Assembly: GCA_910575055.1 (NCBI GenBank)
Contig: CAJTDC010000009.1
Coordinates: forward strand, 1-64,000
DNA from: Clostridia bacterium
GTDB taxonomy: Bacteria; Bacillota; Clostridia; Lachnospirales; Anaerotignaceae
Length of the DNA: 64,000 nt
Direction of reading: 5' to 3'
In this document: piece after piece, positions 63,971 through 64,000 of the stretch
Position numbering within the stretch: position 1 is the stretch's first letter
Layout: each line of letters opens with the position of its first letter
The notes under the pieces: model-generated
Databases searched by the model: none
What the model was told of the DNA's origin: nothing
The model's input: only the letters and a program-made list of their open reading frames with translations
Translations under genes and position numbers: made by a program

Positions 63971-64000
63971 AATAAATCACTTCCTATGCTTTAAAGTGCA

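Overview
The window is AT-rich, with AGGAGG-type ribosome binding sites, glucose/sucrose-family PTS permeases, SLH-domain surface proteins, Tn916-type and large serine recombinase modules, and a C-terminal domain typical of exosporium collagen-like proteins. This points to a Firmicute of class Clostridia, most likely a Lachnospiraceae-like gut anaerobe (inference; no rRNA or tRNA gene was seen). Much of the window is accessory DNA and many genes are broken.

Layout. 0-2.3 kb: a mannose-family PTS pair cut at the left edge, a class II ketose-bisphosphate aldolase behind a leader hairpin, and a PTS EIIA/PRD-regulator remnant. 2.3-5.1 kb: a one-protein MmeI-like restriction-modification enzyme. 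5.3-24.4 kb: a carbohydrate island. It holds AraC plus GH13 alpha-glucosidase, a dead PTS IIBCA and a HAD phosphatase; a sucrose operon (GH32, MBL hydrolase, PTS IIBCA) facing its LacI repressor across palindromic operators; and an AraC/GH36 alpha-galactosidase pair facing GH32 plus a third PTS IIBCA. In the middle are a promoter with two matching hairpins before a MATE pseudogene (riboswitch candidate) and a decayed collagen-like gene. 24.8-34 kb: decaying oxidoreductase and surface-redox genes (SDR, LysR, Fe-ADH, cupins, alpha/beta hydrolase, several extracytoplasmic flavodoxins, one fused to SLH repeats). 34-36.5 kb: MarR/YczE, a GNAT remnant and CsoR. 36.6-40 kb: a BlaR1/BlaI-type sensor pair with secreted proteins of unknown function.

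40.3-46.8 kb: two IS5-family copies bracket an FtsX permease, a truncated antiterminator, an IS630 scrap and an ECF sigma/DUF4179 anti-sigma pair. 47.3-52 kb: three DUF6033-like proteins beside an AgrC/AgrA-like two-component system, with a LytTR-type direct repeat upstream. 53-62 kb: nested mobile DNA. A Tn916-type regulator/Xis/integrase remnant abuts a module with two large serine recombinases, and one of those is split by a complete group II intron whose removal restores its frame. 62.2-64 kb: a pentapeptide-repeat protein and a DcrB/DUF1795-like protein that probably belong to a locus continuing past the right edge.

Two themes stand out. First, dense pseudogenization in which many inferable premature stops replace tryptophan and glycines of a collagen repeat are replaced by residues reachable by G-to-A changes. 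Second, the LytTR/DUF6033 locus, the best candidate for an undescribed regulated peptide/protein system.
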